The notes beneath the pieces are model-generated. The model saw only the letters and a program-made list of their open reading frames with translations. It had not been told where the DNA came from and made no database searches. Both the position numbers and the translations under genes were made by a program. 10,798 nucleotides of DNA from Candidatus Parcubacteria bacterium (GTDB lineage: Bacteria > Patescibacteriota > Patescibacteriia > JAACEG01): assembly GCA_023135505.1 (NCBI GenBank), contig JAGLTA010000122.1, positions 1 through 10,798 on the forward strand, written 5' to 3'. Below, piece after piece: positions 1-7,323 of this stretch (the first letter of the stretch is position 1; every line of letters begins with the position of its first letter).

Positions 1-257
1 GCTGCTGGAGCCATCCTTTTCAAACTAGATGCTATGAGCGTTTATCAATGGGAGCAGTTCCTGCCGGTGATTACCCGATTTGGCTGGAATACAGCACAAC
101 TTTTATTTATACAGACGAAATGAATTCTCATTTAGACGGTCTTGGAAATCTGCGCAATGTTATTGGAGCAAGAATGGGATATAATTCAACTGACGCTCTA
201 GGCACTGATTTATACATTGATGACTTTCAAATATTAGAATGTAATAACATGCCTTAA
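1..257 (+). CDS. 3' end of a probable secreted surface protein (partial)
   Basis: An open frame enters from the left edge (codons start at base 3) and ends at TAA 255-257, giving 84 visible C-terminal residues. It is rich in aromatic and Thr/Asn residues and ends with the pattern LYIDDFQILE. A strand of the form hYIDDhxh close to the C-terminus is typical of the last beta strand of jelly-roll domains such as LamG/concanavalin-like and carbohydrate-binding modules in extracellular proteins; that assignment is an inference from a short piece. Two cysteines lie near the left edge and one near the end. The stop is followed after one base by the start of the TSP3 protein, so the two are probably co-transcribed. 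The N-terminal part, including any signal peptide, lies outside the window. Confidence 0.6.
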   Translation, partial: CWSHPFQTRCYERLSMGAVPAGDYPIWLEYSTTFIYTDEMNSHLDGLGNLRNVIGARMGYNSTDALGTDLYIDDFQILECNNMP

Positions 258-258
258 T

Positions 259-804
259 ATGTTTGATAAAAACAGCGACAATAATAAATATCAAGAACAT
301 GGCGTAAATTATAAAAAATATTTGTTTATAGGAATTTTAATTATTTTAATTATTATTGCTTTAGCGCTTGCTGTTAAATATTATAACAGTCAGACAAATA
401 GCCCTGCTAATTCAGGCAGTCAAGAAAAAGATTTAAGCCAAAAAGAAGTTATACAAGAGAGTAATCATGCTGATTTGAATAATAAAAACAATAAGGTTGA
501 TAAAAATTTAGAAAGAAACAGTAAATTAAATAATAATGAAACAGAATTGGGTGAGTACATGGGAGATGGACCAATGGTGGCGGATCAAGACATGGAAGGA
601 TTATATGATTTTGAAGAAGAGAAGATTGGCACGAATCCAAAAAATCGCGATACTGACAACGACGGGCTTGATGATTATTATGAAATAAGGATTTATAGAA
701 CAGACCCTTTGAGTTCGGATACCGACGGCGACGGCTATTCGGACGGCGAAGAAGTAAGATCTGGATACAACCCGAACGGGGAGGGGATGCTGAAAAATTA
801 TTAA
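259..804 (+). CDS. Membrane-anchored thrombospondin type 3 (TSP3) calcium-binding repeat protein
   Basis: The 181-residue protein has a short charged N-terminus, one strongly hydrophobic segment at residues 21-40 and a long polar Asn/Lys/Glu-rich linker (about 43-95). At the C-terminus are two EF-hand-like TSP3 calcium loops, DTDNDGLDD (131-139) and DTDGDGYSD (154-162), separated by a helix-like stretch containing TDP. The topology fits a signal anchor in the cytoplasmic membrane with the repeats outside. TSP3 modules bind calcium and often occur as spacers or docking pieces in surface proteins. The ATG at 259 lies one base after the upstream stop and has no Shine-Dalgarno, so translation may depend on coupling. 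Codons in the second loop are much more G/C-ending than in the linker. The partner and exact function are unknown. Confidence 0.8.
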   Translation: MFDKNSDNNKYQEHGVNYKKYLFIGILIILIIIALALAVKYYNSQTNSPANSGSQEKDLSQKEVIQESNHADLNNKNNKVDKNLERNSKLNNNETELGEYMGDGPMVADQDMEGLYDFEEEKIGTNPKNRDTDNDGLDDYYEIRIYRTDPLSSDTDGDGYSDGEEVRSGYNPNGEGMLKNY

Positions 805-831
805 AATAAATTTATTTTTTATTAAAAGACT

Positions 832-859
832 TTGTGTTTTTTTAAATAAAGCATATTTT
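832..859 (+). promoter_or_regulatory. Weak candidate sigma70-type promoter for the beta-propeller gene
   Basis: TTGTGT (832-837) and TATTTT (854-859) are separated by 16 bases and lie 24 bases before the ATG at 883. Both hexamers are imperfect and the spacer is very AT-rich, so chance is a real possibility. There is no Shine-Dalgarno in front of the start. Confidence 0.2.
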
Positions 860-882
860 TAAAAACGCTGAGCAAAAAAGTT

Positions 883-2940
883 ATGAGGGACAAAAATTTT
901 TTCTTTCTCGTAATGGTTATTGCGCTATTCTGTTTTGCGTTTATCGCTATAATTATTACGCTTCCGGCTTCAATTTTAACGCCGGAAATTCCTCTGATTA
1001 AAAAGAGGATTGTTATCAAGAAGCCGATTATAAAAATCGCGCAGAAAGATGAATCGGTTGAAATCCAGAAATTCGCTTCCGAACAGGATTTTAAGGATTA
1101 TTTAAGCAAGAGTGAATCCTCATTAGGCGGATTTGCTGGAATTCGAAGCAATAGAGTGATAATAGAAAGTTTCAGCGAACCTTTTATGGATTTTGAATTA
1201 GAGAACAGTAAAATGTTAAGCGAAGTGGGCATGGGCGGAGCGGTTCCGAGCCGCGTTTCAGAGACTAATGTTCAGGTGGTCGGAATTGACGAGCCGGATA
1301 TTGTGAAAACCGACGGAAAGGAAATTTATTATTCAATGCCGAGTAGATATTTTGATTATCTCGGGACTACAAATTCTTATTTTATAAAAGACGGAAAGAA
1401 AATATCAGGCGCGCCAAGAAAATTGGGCGGTATAGCGCTTATTAAAGCTTATCCGCCGGCAAGTTTAGGATTAGATAGCGAGATTTTAGAGCAAGGTGAT
1501 TTACTGTTGGACAATAAAAATAATTTAATAGTATTGGCTTCTGATAAAATTTACGGGTATAATGTTTTAAATCTAAAATTGCCTGTTAAAAATTGGACAA
1601 TAAGTCTAGAGAATAATAATAGAATAATCACAAGCCGCCTTTACAACGATAAAATTTATCTGATCTCAAGCACTTATATCAGCCGCGGCAGCCCTTGCCC
1701 GATCAGACCGTTCGCAGTTGATGGCAAGCAGATTGAAATAAAATGTTCGGACGTTTATTACCCGAACGTTCCAGTTGATATTGATTCAACTTATAATATC
1801 AGCATTATAGATCCGTCAAGCGGAGAGATAGAAAATAATATCTCTTTTGTCGTCTCAAATTCCAACTCAATAATCTATATGTCTCCGCAGGCGATTTTCG
1901 TGTCTTATTATTATCAGGAAGATTTTATTAAGCTGATTTTTGATTTTTTGTTAACAGAAGGAAAAGACATTGTTTCATCTGATGTAATAGAGAGATTGGC
2001 GAAGCTGAAAGATTATGACATCAGCCAGCAGGCGAAAATGACGGAACTCGAAAGCATTTTTGAAAAATATTATAATTCTTTAGACAGCGATGAGCGGTTA
2101 AGGATGGAAAATGAGTTTGAAAATCGCGTTATTGATTATTTTAAAAAGCATAATCGCGAGTTAGAGAAGACTGGAATTTTTAAAATTGATATTAATAATC
2201 TAAAAATTTTAGCCAATGGAAGCGTTCCGGGAAAACTTTTAAACCAATTTTCTTTAGATGAATATAAAGGAAATTTAAGAGCGGCAACAACGATTGGCGG
2301 ACGCGGGAATCTGTTTTTCAGCATCAGCGCGGAAAGCGTGAGCGATGTCTATGTTTTAGACAAGAATTTAAAAACAGTCGGTTCTGTTAAAGATTTAGGA
2401 AAAACAGAAAAAATATATTCTGTCCGTTTTTTAAACGACAAAGGATATGTGGTCACTTTCCGCCAGATAGATCCGTTTTATGTGATTGATTTATCAAACC
2501 CTAAAAATCCGCAAGTAAAAGGCGAACTGAAAATTCCCGGATATTCTTCGTATCTGCATCCGATCAGCGAAGACAGAATTTTGGGAATCGGGAAAGAAGG
2601 ATCAAAAGTTAAAATATCGCTGTTTAATGTGTCTGACGCGTCAGATCCGATTGAAGAAGCAAAATATATTTTAGACGAATACTATTCGGAAATTTTAAAC
2701 AATCACCACGCCTTTTTAATGGACAGCAAGCACCAGATTTTTTTCCTGCCTGGAAACAAAGGAAGTTATATTTTTTCCTATAAAAACGGCGAGATTAAAC
2801 TGATAAAAGCCGTGAGCGGACTGCGTCCGAAAAGAGCGATATATTTGAGCGACTATCTTTATATAATCGGCGAGAGCAAGATTACCGTCCTAAACGAAAA
2901 CGACTGGGAAAAGGTTAATGAGTTGGATTTAAGTTTATAA
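883..2940 (+). CDS. Secreted, membrane-anchored beta-propeller domain protein (COG4880 / Beta_propel type)
   Basis: The 685-residue protein begins with a signal anchor (residues 6-28) followed by a basic stretch, which puts the rest outside the cytoplasm. The family signature is the conserved block TNVQVVGIDEPDIVKTDG (about 128-145), followed by repeated beta-propeller blades. A second diagnostic block, LNQFSLDEYKGNLRAATT, lies near residues 451-468. Between them is a mostly helical, charged insertion (about 345-430), also seen in other members. The C-terminal blades carry motifs such as YVVTFRQIDPFYVIDLSNP. The length is normal for the family, which is widespread in archaea, Firmicutes and CPR bacteria and has no settled biochemical role. 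A scaffold or ligand-binding role at the surface is inferred. It has its own 78-base upstream spacer and is followed by a 77-base spacer before the pilin gene. Confidence 0.88.
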   Translation: MRDKNFFFLVMVIALFCFAFIAIIITLPASILTPEIPLIKKRIVIKKPIIKIAQKDESVEIQKFASEQDFKDYLSKSESSLGGFAGIRSNRVIIESFSEPFMDFELENSKMLSEVGMGGAVPSRVSETNVQVVGIDEPDIVKTDGKEIYYSMPSRYFDYLGTTNSYFIKDGKKISGAPRKLGGIALIKAYPPASLGLDSEILEQGDLLLDNKNNLIVLASDKIYGYNVLNLKLPVKNWTISLENNNRIITSRLYNDKIYLISSTYISRGSPCPIRPFAVDGKQIEIKCSDVYYPNVPVDIDSTYNISIIDPSSGEIENNISFVVSNSNSIIYMSPQAIFVSYYYQEDFIKLIFDFLLTEGKDIVSSDVIERLAKLKDYDISQQAKMTELESIFEKYYNSLDSDERLRMENEFENRVIDYFKKHNRELEKTGIFKIDINNLKILANGSVPGKLLNQFSLDEYKGNLRAATTIGGRGNLFFSISAESVSDVYVLDKNLKTVGSVKDLGKTEKIYSVRFLNDKGYVVTFRQIDPFYVIDLSNPKNPQVKGELKIPGYSSYLHPISEDRILGIGKEGSKVKISLFNVSDASDPIEEAKYILDEYYSEILNNHHAFLMDSKHQIFFLPGNKGSYIFSYKNGEIKLIKAVSGLRPKRAIYLSDYLYIIGESKITVLNENDWEKVNELDLSL

Positions 2941-3017
2941 ATTATAATCTCGTATGATTTTTAACTGTTGATCAGTATATTTTATTACTGACTCTAATTA
3001 GTATAAATATTTTTTTG

Positions 3018-3632
3018 ATGATTAAGATTATAAAGAAAATAAAAATTAATAAAAGAGGATTCACCTTAATAGAACTTTTAATTATTATAAGTATTATTGG
3101 GGTTTTATCAGGCATGATTACCTATATTATAAGTTCGGCGAGAGCTAAAGCTAGAGATGCTGAAAGAGTATATACTTTACGCCAATTTCGAACAGCTTTG
3201 GAGTTATATTATGCAGACCATGGAACTTATTTAGACGCATACAATGGCAGCCCAGATGGTATGACTTGGTGGGCCCCTTATAAGTATTGGAAATATGAGG
3301 GAGGAAACTGTTCAACTGGCTTTGCGCAGGTGGCTTTTGATGGAAATGCAGTAGTAATTGAAAATAGCATATCTTTGGGTTTTATGAAAGAGTTAAGCGA
3401 TCTTGGCTATATTAGCGTGGGCGAATGGCAGGATCCTCTCGCCGTCAGCCCATTATATAATTGCCGATATATAGTTCCGTATTCAGAATATAGCGCTGGA
3501 AGCATTCAACACTATATGCTCCACTGTAAGTTAGAAGTATCTTCTGATTGGGAAAGCAATGATGGCGGGTTGAAGGATGACTTATTTGAAATTCAAGGAC
3601 CAGAATATTGGATTTGTGTTACTGATGAATAA
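3018..3632 (+). CDS. Type IV pilin / type II pseudopilin-like prepilin
   Basis: The 204-residue protein starts with a short basic leader and the class III prepilin motif RG|FTLIELL. Cleavage is expected between Gly14 and Phe15, leaving an N-methylated Phe, with the conserved Glu5 of the mature protein at residue 19. The hydrophobic helix spans about 15-38. Downstream comes the usual amphipathic continuation (ARAKARDAERVYTLRQ) and a globular domain with four cysteines (98, 149, 170, 200) that could form two disulfides. It would be assembled into a pilus or secretion pseudopilus by a prepilin peptidase and an assembly ATPase encoded elsewhere. An in-frame TTG lies one codon upstream (3015), but the ATG at 3018 is preferred. 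A -10-like TATAAA lies at 3002-3007, only 10 bases before the start, with no Shine-Dalgarno. Major pilin and minor pseudopilin cannot be told apart here. Confidence 0.87.
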   Translation: MIKIIKKIKINKRGFTLIELLIIISIIGVLSGMITYIISSARAKARDAERVYTLRQFRTALELYYADHGTYLDAYNGSPDGMTWWAPYKYWKYEGGNCSTGFAQVAFDGNAVVIENSISLGFMKELSDLGYISVGEWQDPLAVSPLYNCRYIVPYSEYSAGSIQHYMLHCKLEVSSDWESNDGGLKDDLFEIQGPEYWICVTDE

Positions 3633-3645
3633 ATTTAATAGGTTT

Positions 3646-5016
3646 ATGGAATTGAAATCAAAAAAAATATATTTTATCGGGATTGAGGGGGCTGGGACTT
3701 CGGCGCTGGCGCAGATGTATAAAAAGTTGGGTTGCGAAGTTAGCGGTTCTGACATTAACGATCATTTTTACGGAGAAGTTTTAAAAAAGGCAAAAATTAA
3801 GGTTTATAAAAATTTTAATAAAAAGAATTTACCAAAAGCAATCGATTTAGTTGTTTATGGAACATCATTTAAAGACGATAATATAGAGATAAAAGAGGCG
3901 AAAAAAAGAGGCTTAAAAATTTTGTCGTACCCGATGGCATTAGCTGATTTATTTAACCAAAAGTTCGGAATCGCTGTTTGTGGAACTCATGGCAAGACAA
4001 CCGTTACGGCTATGTCCGGTCTGTTGCTGCAAAAAGCGAAATTCAGCCCGACAGTATTAGTCGGTTCGCTGATCAAAAATTTCAGAGGGAATGCGCTTAT
4101 CGGAAAGTCAGAATATTTTGTTTTAGAAGCCGATGAATACCAGAATAAATTGCAATACTACAAGCCAAAAATTATTATTTTGAATAATATTGATTTTGAC
4201 CACCCGGATTTTTTCCCGACCATAAAAGAGTATAAAAGCGCTTTTAGAAAATTTGTGGAAAAATTAGGCAAAGATTGCATTGTGATAGCAAATTTTGGCG
4301 ATGAAAATGTGAAAGCGGCTGTAAATGGAATCAAAGCGAAAGTTATCGGTTTTGGAAAAGACAGCGGATATATAATTTATAAAGTAATAAGTAGTAATAG
4401 TGGAAAAAATAGATTTAGTGTTTTTATTGATAAAAAAAGATTGGGAGTATTTGAACTTAAAGTTTTAGGCGAACATAATATTTTAAATTCTCTGCCAGTT
4501 ATCGCACTGTCTCAAATTTTTAAGATAGATTTAAAAATTGTTAAAAAAACTTTAACTGATTTTGCAGGCGCTCAAAGAAGGATGGAAAAAAATGGAAGGT
4601 TTAAAAATTTTGTTGTTTATGACGATTATGCGCATCACCCAGCGGAGATTAAGGTGACACTGAAAGCCGTAAAACAAAATTTTAAAGATAGAAAAATCTG
4701 GGTTGTTTTTCATCCGCATTCTTTTTCAAGAACCAAAGCGCTGCTTGGCGATTTTGCTAAAAGTTTTAACGGCGCGGACAGAGTGGTTGTTTTGGATATT
4801 TACGGCAGCGCGCGGGAAAACAGCGGAGCTGTCCATTCGCTGGATTTAGTTGAAAAGATAAATAAAAATTTTCCAAATCAAGCATTGCATATTCCAACAA
4901 TTCAAAAAGCGGTAAATTTTTTAAAAACAAATTTATCAGGCAAAGGCGTTTTAATCACGATGGGAGCGGGAGATGTCTGGCGAGTAGCGGAAAAATTAAC
5001 GAAAACTAAAAAATAA
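3646..5016 (+). CDS. murC: UDP-N-acetylmuramate--L-alanine ligase (MurC)
   Basis: Cytoplasmic Mur ligase that adds L-alanine to UDP-MurNAc using ATP, the first step of the peptidoglycan stem peptide. The 456 residues show the three Mur domains: a Rossmann N-terminal domain (FIGIEGAGTSALA, 10-22), the ATPase P-loop GTHGKTT (113-119) with EADEY (161-165) and NNIDFDHPD (180-188), then GEHNILN (275-281) and RRME (311-314), and the C-terminal domain with DDYAHHPAE (326-334), HPHSFSRT (356-363) and a terminal GAGDVWRVAE (440-449). The HHP and GAGD blocks favour MurC over Mpl or other Mur ligases, although DFDHPDFFPT also recalls Mpl and CPR MurC. The ATG at 3646 matches the usual N-terminus. An in-frame ATG at 3625 would overlap the pilin stop by 8 bases and allow coupling; one at 3577 is less likely. 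Evidence of peptidoglycan synthesis in this organism. Confidence 0.9.
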   Translation: MELKSKKIYFIGIEGAGTSALAQMYKKLGCEVSGSDINDHFYGEVLKKAKIKVYKNFNKKNLPKAIDLVVYGTSFKDDNIEIKEAKKRGLKILSYPMALADLFNQKFGIAVCGTHGKTTVTAMSGLLLQKAKFSPTVLVGSLIKNFRGNALIGKSEYFVLEADEYQNKLQYYKPKIIILNNIDFDHPDFFPTIKEYKSAFRKFVEKLGKDCIVIANFGDENVKAAVNGIKAKVIGFGKDSGYIIYKVISSNSGKNRFSVFIDKKRLGVFELKVLGEHNILNSLPVIALSQIFKIDLKIVKKTLTDFAGAQRRMEKNGRFKNFVVYDDYAHHPAEIKVTLKAVKQNFKDRKIWVVFHPHSFSRTKALLGDFAKSFNGADRVVVLDIYGSARENSGAVHSLDLVEKINKNFPNQALHIPTIQKAVNFLKTNLSGKGVLITMGAGDVWRVAEKLTKTKK

Positions 5017-5024
5017 ATAAATTT

Positions 5025-6119
5025 ATGAAAAAAGTTTTTATTTTAATATTCTTTTTTTTAATTTTAACAGCGGTTTTTTTAACAGGATTTATTCTGTTAA
5101 ATAATAAAAATGAAAAACAGCCGGAGATTTTAACAGATAATAATCAGGATCAAATTTGTCGGCTTAACGAAGACTGCGTTCCGAAAGAGGCTTTAATGGG
5201 AATTCGTTATTTTTGCCAAGAACGAAAATGCGCCAGCGAAGTTTTAGGAAATCCAGCCTCAATAAATTGCCAGGAAAAAGGCGGCGTTTTAGATATTCGC
5301 CGTGATTTTAGAAATCAGGAATACGGCGTCTGTGTTTTTCAAGATATGTCAGAATGCGAAGAATGGAAGTTTTTTAAAGGAGAGTGCGCGCAGGGCAATT
5401 TTTATTTAAGCGGCAATATTTGGAATGGTGAAATTATCAGTTTGCGCGGAGCTGAATTTGACGATTATTTTGAAATGCTAAACGGCGATAAAATTGGAAT
5501 AGCAGGGATTAATGAAGAGATAAGTGAAATATTAGAGGTCTTGCGCGGCAAAGAAACGATTATTAAAGTTAAGGGGGAAATATTAAATACCGCTGGCGAT
5601 GTTAGCGGAAAACGATTGATAGTTGATAAGATTATTGATATGGGCGATTTTAAATTTAAAGAGATAAGCGAAGAAGAGAGCGTAAAAATCGCTAAAGATG
5701 CGATAGCGGCAAGCAATGAATATTTAGATGATAAAGGAGTTGACTTATCGCTTGTAAAAACAGCAATACAGAGCGTGCCATACTCTTGGATTTTTTATTT
5801 TTCATATAGCTATTTGAGCGACTCGGAAAAAGAGGTTAAAGTCAGGGTTCAAGAAGGAGAAATAAAGCATATTGCCACCATTAAAAAAACGGAAGATGAG
5901 TTGTATAATTGCGATGAATTCGCTTTTACCAAAATTTGTTCCAAAGATTATAATCCCGTTTGCGCCAAGATTAAAAAAAATGTTTCTAAAATTAATCCAA
6001 AGCTTGTGATAGAAGAAGAATTCATAATTTGGAAAACTTTTACAAACGCTTGCGCCGCTTGCTTTTATTATTCTGAAACAGAAACAGTTATCGGCTATAA
6101 AACAGGAGAATGCGAGTGA
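5025..6119 (+). CDS. Membrane-anchored cysteine-rich protein with DUF333, PepSY-like and Kazal-like domains
   Basis: The 364-residue protein has an N-terminal signal anchor (about 4-25) and at least four parts outside. First is a small cysteine cluster CRLNEDC...YFCQERKC (45-69). Next is a DUF333-like module (about 75-121: NPASINCQEKGG, YGVCVFQDMSECEEWKFFKGEC). A beta-rich stretch follows (about 126-205) that could be OB-like, then a PepSY-like segment (about 217-285). The C-terminal Kazal-like pattern CSKDYNPVC (305-313)...TFTNACAAC (338-346)...GEC (361-363) is spread by an insertion of about 20 residues relative to usual Kazal domains. Kazal domains commonly inhibit serine proteases; whether this one does is unknown. 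The start lies 8 bases after the murC stop with no Shine-Dalgarno, so it is probably in the same transcript. It ends in TGA, the only TGA stop among the long genes. Confidence 0.8.
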   Translation: MKKVFILIFFFLILTAVFLTGFILLNNKNEKQPEILTDNNQDQICRLNEDCVPKEALMGIRYFCQERKCASEVLGNPASINCQEKGGVLDIRRDFRNQEYGVCVFQDMSECEEWKFFKGECAQGNFYLSGNIWNGEIISLRGAEFDDYFEMLNGDKIGIAGINEEISEILEVLRGKETIIKVKGEILNTAGDVSGKRLIVDKIIDMGDFKFKEISEEESVKIAKDAIAASNEYLDDKGVDLSLVKTAIQSVPYSWIFYFSYSYLSDSEKEVKVRVQEGEIKHIATIKKTEDELYNCDEFAFTKICSKDYNPVCAKIKKNVSKINPKLVIEEEFIIWKTFTNACAACFYYSETETVIGYKTGECE

Positions 6120-6125
6120 GTCTAT

Positions 6126-6162
6126 AAAGTCAAAAGTTAATAAAGTCGAAAGTCAAAAGTAG
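6126..6162. repeat. Degenerate 7-base tandem repeat (AAAGTCA-like)
   Basis: Five heptamers lie nearly head to tail: AAAGTCA (6126), AAAGTTA (6133), two extra bases AT, AAAGTCG (6142), AAAGTCA (6149), AAAGTAG (6156). A further relic AAGTCAA lies at about 6200. The repeat sits in the non-coding spacer after the last gene of the rightward block. Function unknown; slippage-generated filler is the simplest explanation. Confidence 0.6.
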
Positions 6163-6182
6163 GGAACGAAAATATTCGTTCC
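6163..6182. repeat. Perfect 8-bp inverted repeat (hairpin), 4-base loop
   Basis: GGAACGAA (6163-6170) and TTCGTTCC (6175-6182) are perfectly complementary around the loop AATA. It directly follows the heptamer repeat and precedes the terminator by about 40 bases. There is no T-run right after it, so it is not itself a standard terminator. It may protect mRNA 3' ends or be part of a dispersed intergenic element. Confidence 0.6.
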
Positions 6183-6223
6183 TATAAATTTAAAATTAAA
6201 AGTCAAAAAGTTTAGAATATAAT

Positions 6224-6247
6224 AAAAACAGCCTTTCGGCTGTTTTT
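6224..6247. terminator. Bidirectional rho-independent terminator
   Basis: The stem AAAAACAGCC (6224-6233) pairs with GGCTGTTTTT (6238-6247) around the loop TTTC, which reads GAAA on the minus strand. The T-run is present on both strands, so it can end the rightward envelope gene block and the leftward bactofilin/kinase/tRNA unit that converge here. Confidence 0.85.
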
Positions 6248-6255
6248 ATATTTAG

Positions 6256-6329
6256 TGGCAGAGGCGGGAATTGAACCCGCGGCCTAGGGGTTATGATTCC
6301 CTCGCTCTAACCGACTGAGCTACCCTGCC
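6256..6329 (-). tRNA. tRNA with CAU anticodon (elongator Met, or Ile2)
   Basis: The 74-base cloverleaf has acceptor GGCAGGG/CTCTGCC with discriminator A, D stem GCTC/GAGC, an anticodon loop ATCATAA with CAU at 6295-6293, and a T arm GCGGG-TTCAATT-CCCGC. The first pair is G-C, which argues against the initiator tRNA. The anticodon stem AGGGA/CCCCT has an A-C mismatch at its loop-closing pair (31-39). CCA is not encoded. Met versus lysidine-modified Ile2 cannot be settled from sequence alone. The gene is last in the leftward unit and lies 9 bases from the terminator stem. Confidence 0.93.
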
Positions 6330-6364
6330 TTTATTATTTTGGACTCGCAAAATATGCCTATTAG

Positions 6365-6448
6365 TGCCGCAGGACGGATTTGAACCGTCACAGGGTTGCC
6401 CCCAAGGGATTTTAAGTCCCTCGTGTCTACCAATTCCACCACTGCGGC
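6365..6448 (-). tRNA. tRNA-Leu (UAA anticodon)
   Basis: The 84-base class II tRNA has acceptor GCCGCAG/CTGCGGC, discriminator A, anticodon loop CTTAAAA with UAA at 6414-6412, stem AGGGA/TCCCT, a long variable arm containing GGGGGCAACCC, and a T arm GACGG-TTCAAAT-CCGTC. CCA is not encoded. It starts 13 bases after the kinase-like gene's stop and lies 35 bases from the next tRNA, so it is probably cut out of a common transcript. Confidence 0.95.
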
Positions 6449-6461
6449 TAAATTCATAAAT

Positions 6462-7262
6462 TTAAAATTTTCTATTCTTACCGACTATTATTTTTAGAAT
6501 TTGCGGAGTTATTTCTATATCCAAAGGCGTTTTTACAATATTGTTATTATCGCAAATCGCCGACACTATCTTTTTGCTGTTTATTTTTATTTTTTTCCCG
6601 CGGATTAATGTCGCGGCGCAGGCATGTTTTTTTTTAAATATTTTTAATAAACTATCAGTTAAGCCAGAGTCTGTCGGCTTGATAATTATATCAAACATTT
6701 TATCTTGCGGATTAAAAAAATTTTCAACATCTTTTTTAAATTTAAAGCTGTTTTTTATATATTCCTTATCAGCTAAATTATAAATATAGATTTCCCCTTT
6801 TTTGGCTGTTAGTTTTACTTTATACTTATCTTCACAGATAACCTCAACATTTTTATCGGCATCCATTTTCAAATTCATAACATAATATCGGCTGTTTATT
6901 TTTAGCAGATCAATTTTTTTTACTCGTCTGCGGCTTAAAGTATCGCAAGCCAAATCCATCGGCGGAATCCCAAGAATTTCCGCGATTTTATTGTTTTCGC
7001 CTATAGGAATAATTCCGACCGTAATTTTTTCAGCTGCTGCTACATTTATTATTTTGTCTATTGTACTGTCGTTGCCTACGGCAATAATAGTTTTAGCCCC
7101 CCTTTTTATTTCTTCATTTAGCAATTTTTCCACATTCATCAGCATTGAAAGCCTTCCGATTTTTCCATCAATTCCTAAATCAACCAGCCTGTTTTCTATG
7201 CGATGAAGGGTTTTTTGATATTTGCTATCTGACAAAAAAGTATCATAAAGATAATAGTACAT
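6462..7262 (-). CDS. Diacylglycerol kinase-like (YegS/DAGK family) protein with degenerate motif
   Basis: From the chosen start the protein has 266 residues. The N-terminal half follows the lipid/diacylglycerol kinase catalytic fold: IIAVGNDSTIDKIINVA (about 59-75) occupies the place of the nucleotide-binding GGDGT loop, and IIPIGENNKIAEILGIP (84-100) that of the PLGTGNDFA..LGIP block. The C-terminal end (INSKKIVSAICDNN...KTPLDIEITPQILKIIV) matches the family's accessory domain, where a modified sugar- or lipid-binding loop ends in xxTPxxhxhxP. The GGDGT core reads GNDST, so ATP binding or catalysis may be altered or lost. MYYYLYDTFLSD at 7262 looks like the natural N-terminus; an ATG at 7316 would add 18 basic residues and leave only 7 bases to the bactofilin stop. 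Lipid metabolism at the membrane is the family role; the substrate here is unknown. Confidence 0.78.
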   Translation of the reverse strand: MYYYLYDTFLSDSKYQKTLHRIENRLVDLGIDGKIGRLSMLMNVEKLLNEEIKRGAKTIIAVGNDSTIDKIINVAAAEKITVGIIPIGENNKIAEILGIPPMDLACDTLSRRRVKKIDLLKINSRYYVMNLKMDADKNVEVICEDKYKVKLTAKKGEIYIYNLADKEYIKNSFKFKKDVENFFNPQDKMFDIIIKPTDSGLTDSLLKIFKKKHACAATLIRGKKIKINSKKIVSAICDNNNIVKTPLDIEITPQILKIIVGKNRKF

Positions 7263-7323
7263 AAAATAAAATTTTGACTTTTTAATTTTTATTCTATAAT
7301 ATTTAAACAGAACCAATTAAATA

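Noticed and set aside
803..818. Perfect AT-only palindrome AAAATAAA/TTTATTTT after the TSP3 gene as a terminator
   Set aside because: It has no GC pairs and no loop, so the stem is too weak; such palindromes are expected in DNA this AT-rich.
2972..2991. Hairpin TCAGTA/TACTGA between the beta-propeller and pilin genes as a terminator
   Set aside because: Only 6 bp with an 8-base loop and no adjoining T-run.
3577..3645. Upstream ATGs (3577, 3625) as the murC start
   Set aside because: The family N-terminus is covered from 3646; the 3577 start would overlap 56 bases of the pilin gene. The 3625 start stays possible through coupling.
5465..5716. Open frame on the minus strand opposite the DUF333/Kazal gene
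   Set aside because: Antisense shadow of a well-supported gene with no start signals or domain of its own.
6120..6162. Heptamer repeats as a CRISPR array
   Set aside because: Units are 7 bases, adjacent, without spacers; no cas genes are nearby.
6541..7206. Hydrophobic open frames on the plus strand opposite the kinase-like gene
   Set aside because: They are antisense shadows: Lys/Asn-rich AT codons read as Phe/Leu/Ile on the other strand. The minus frame has clear family motifs.
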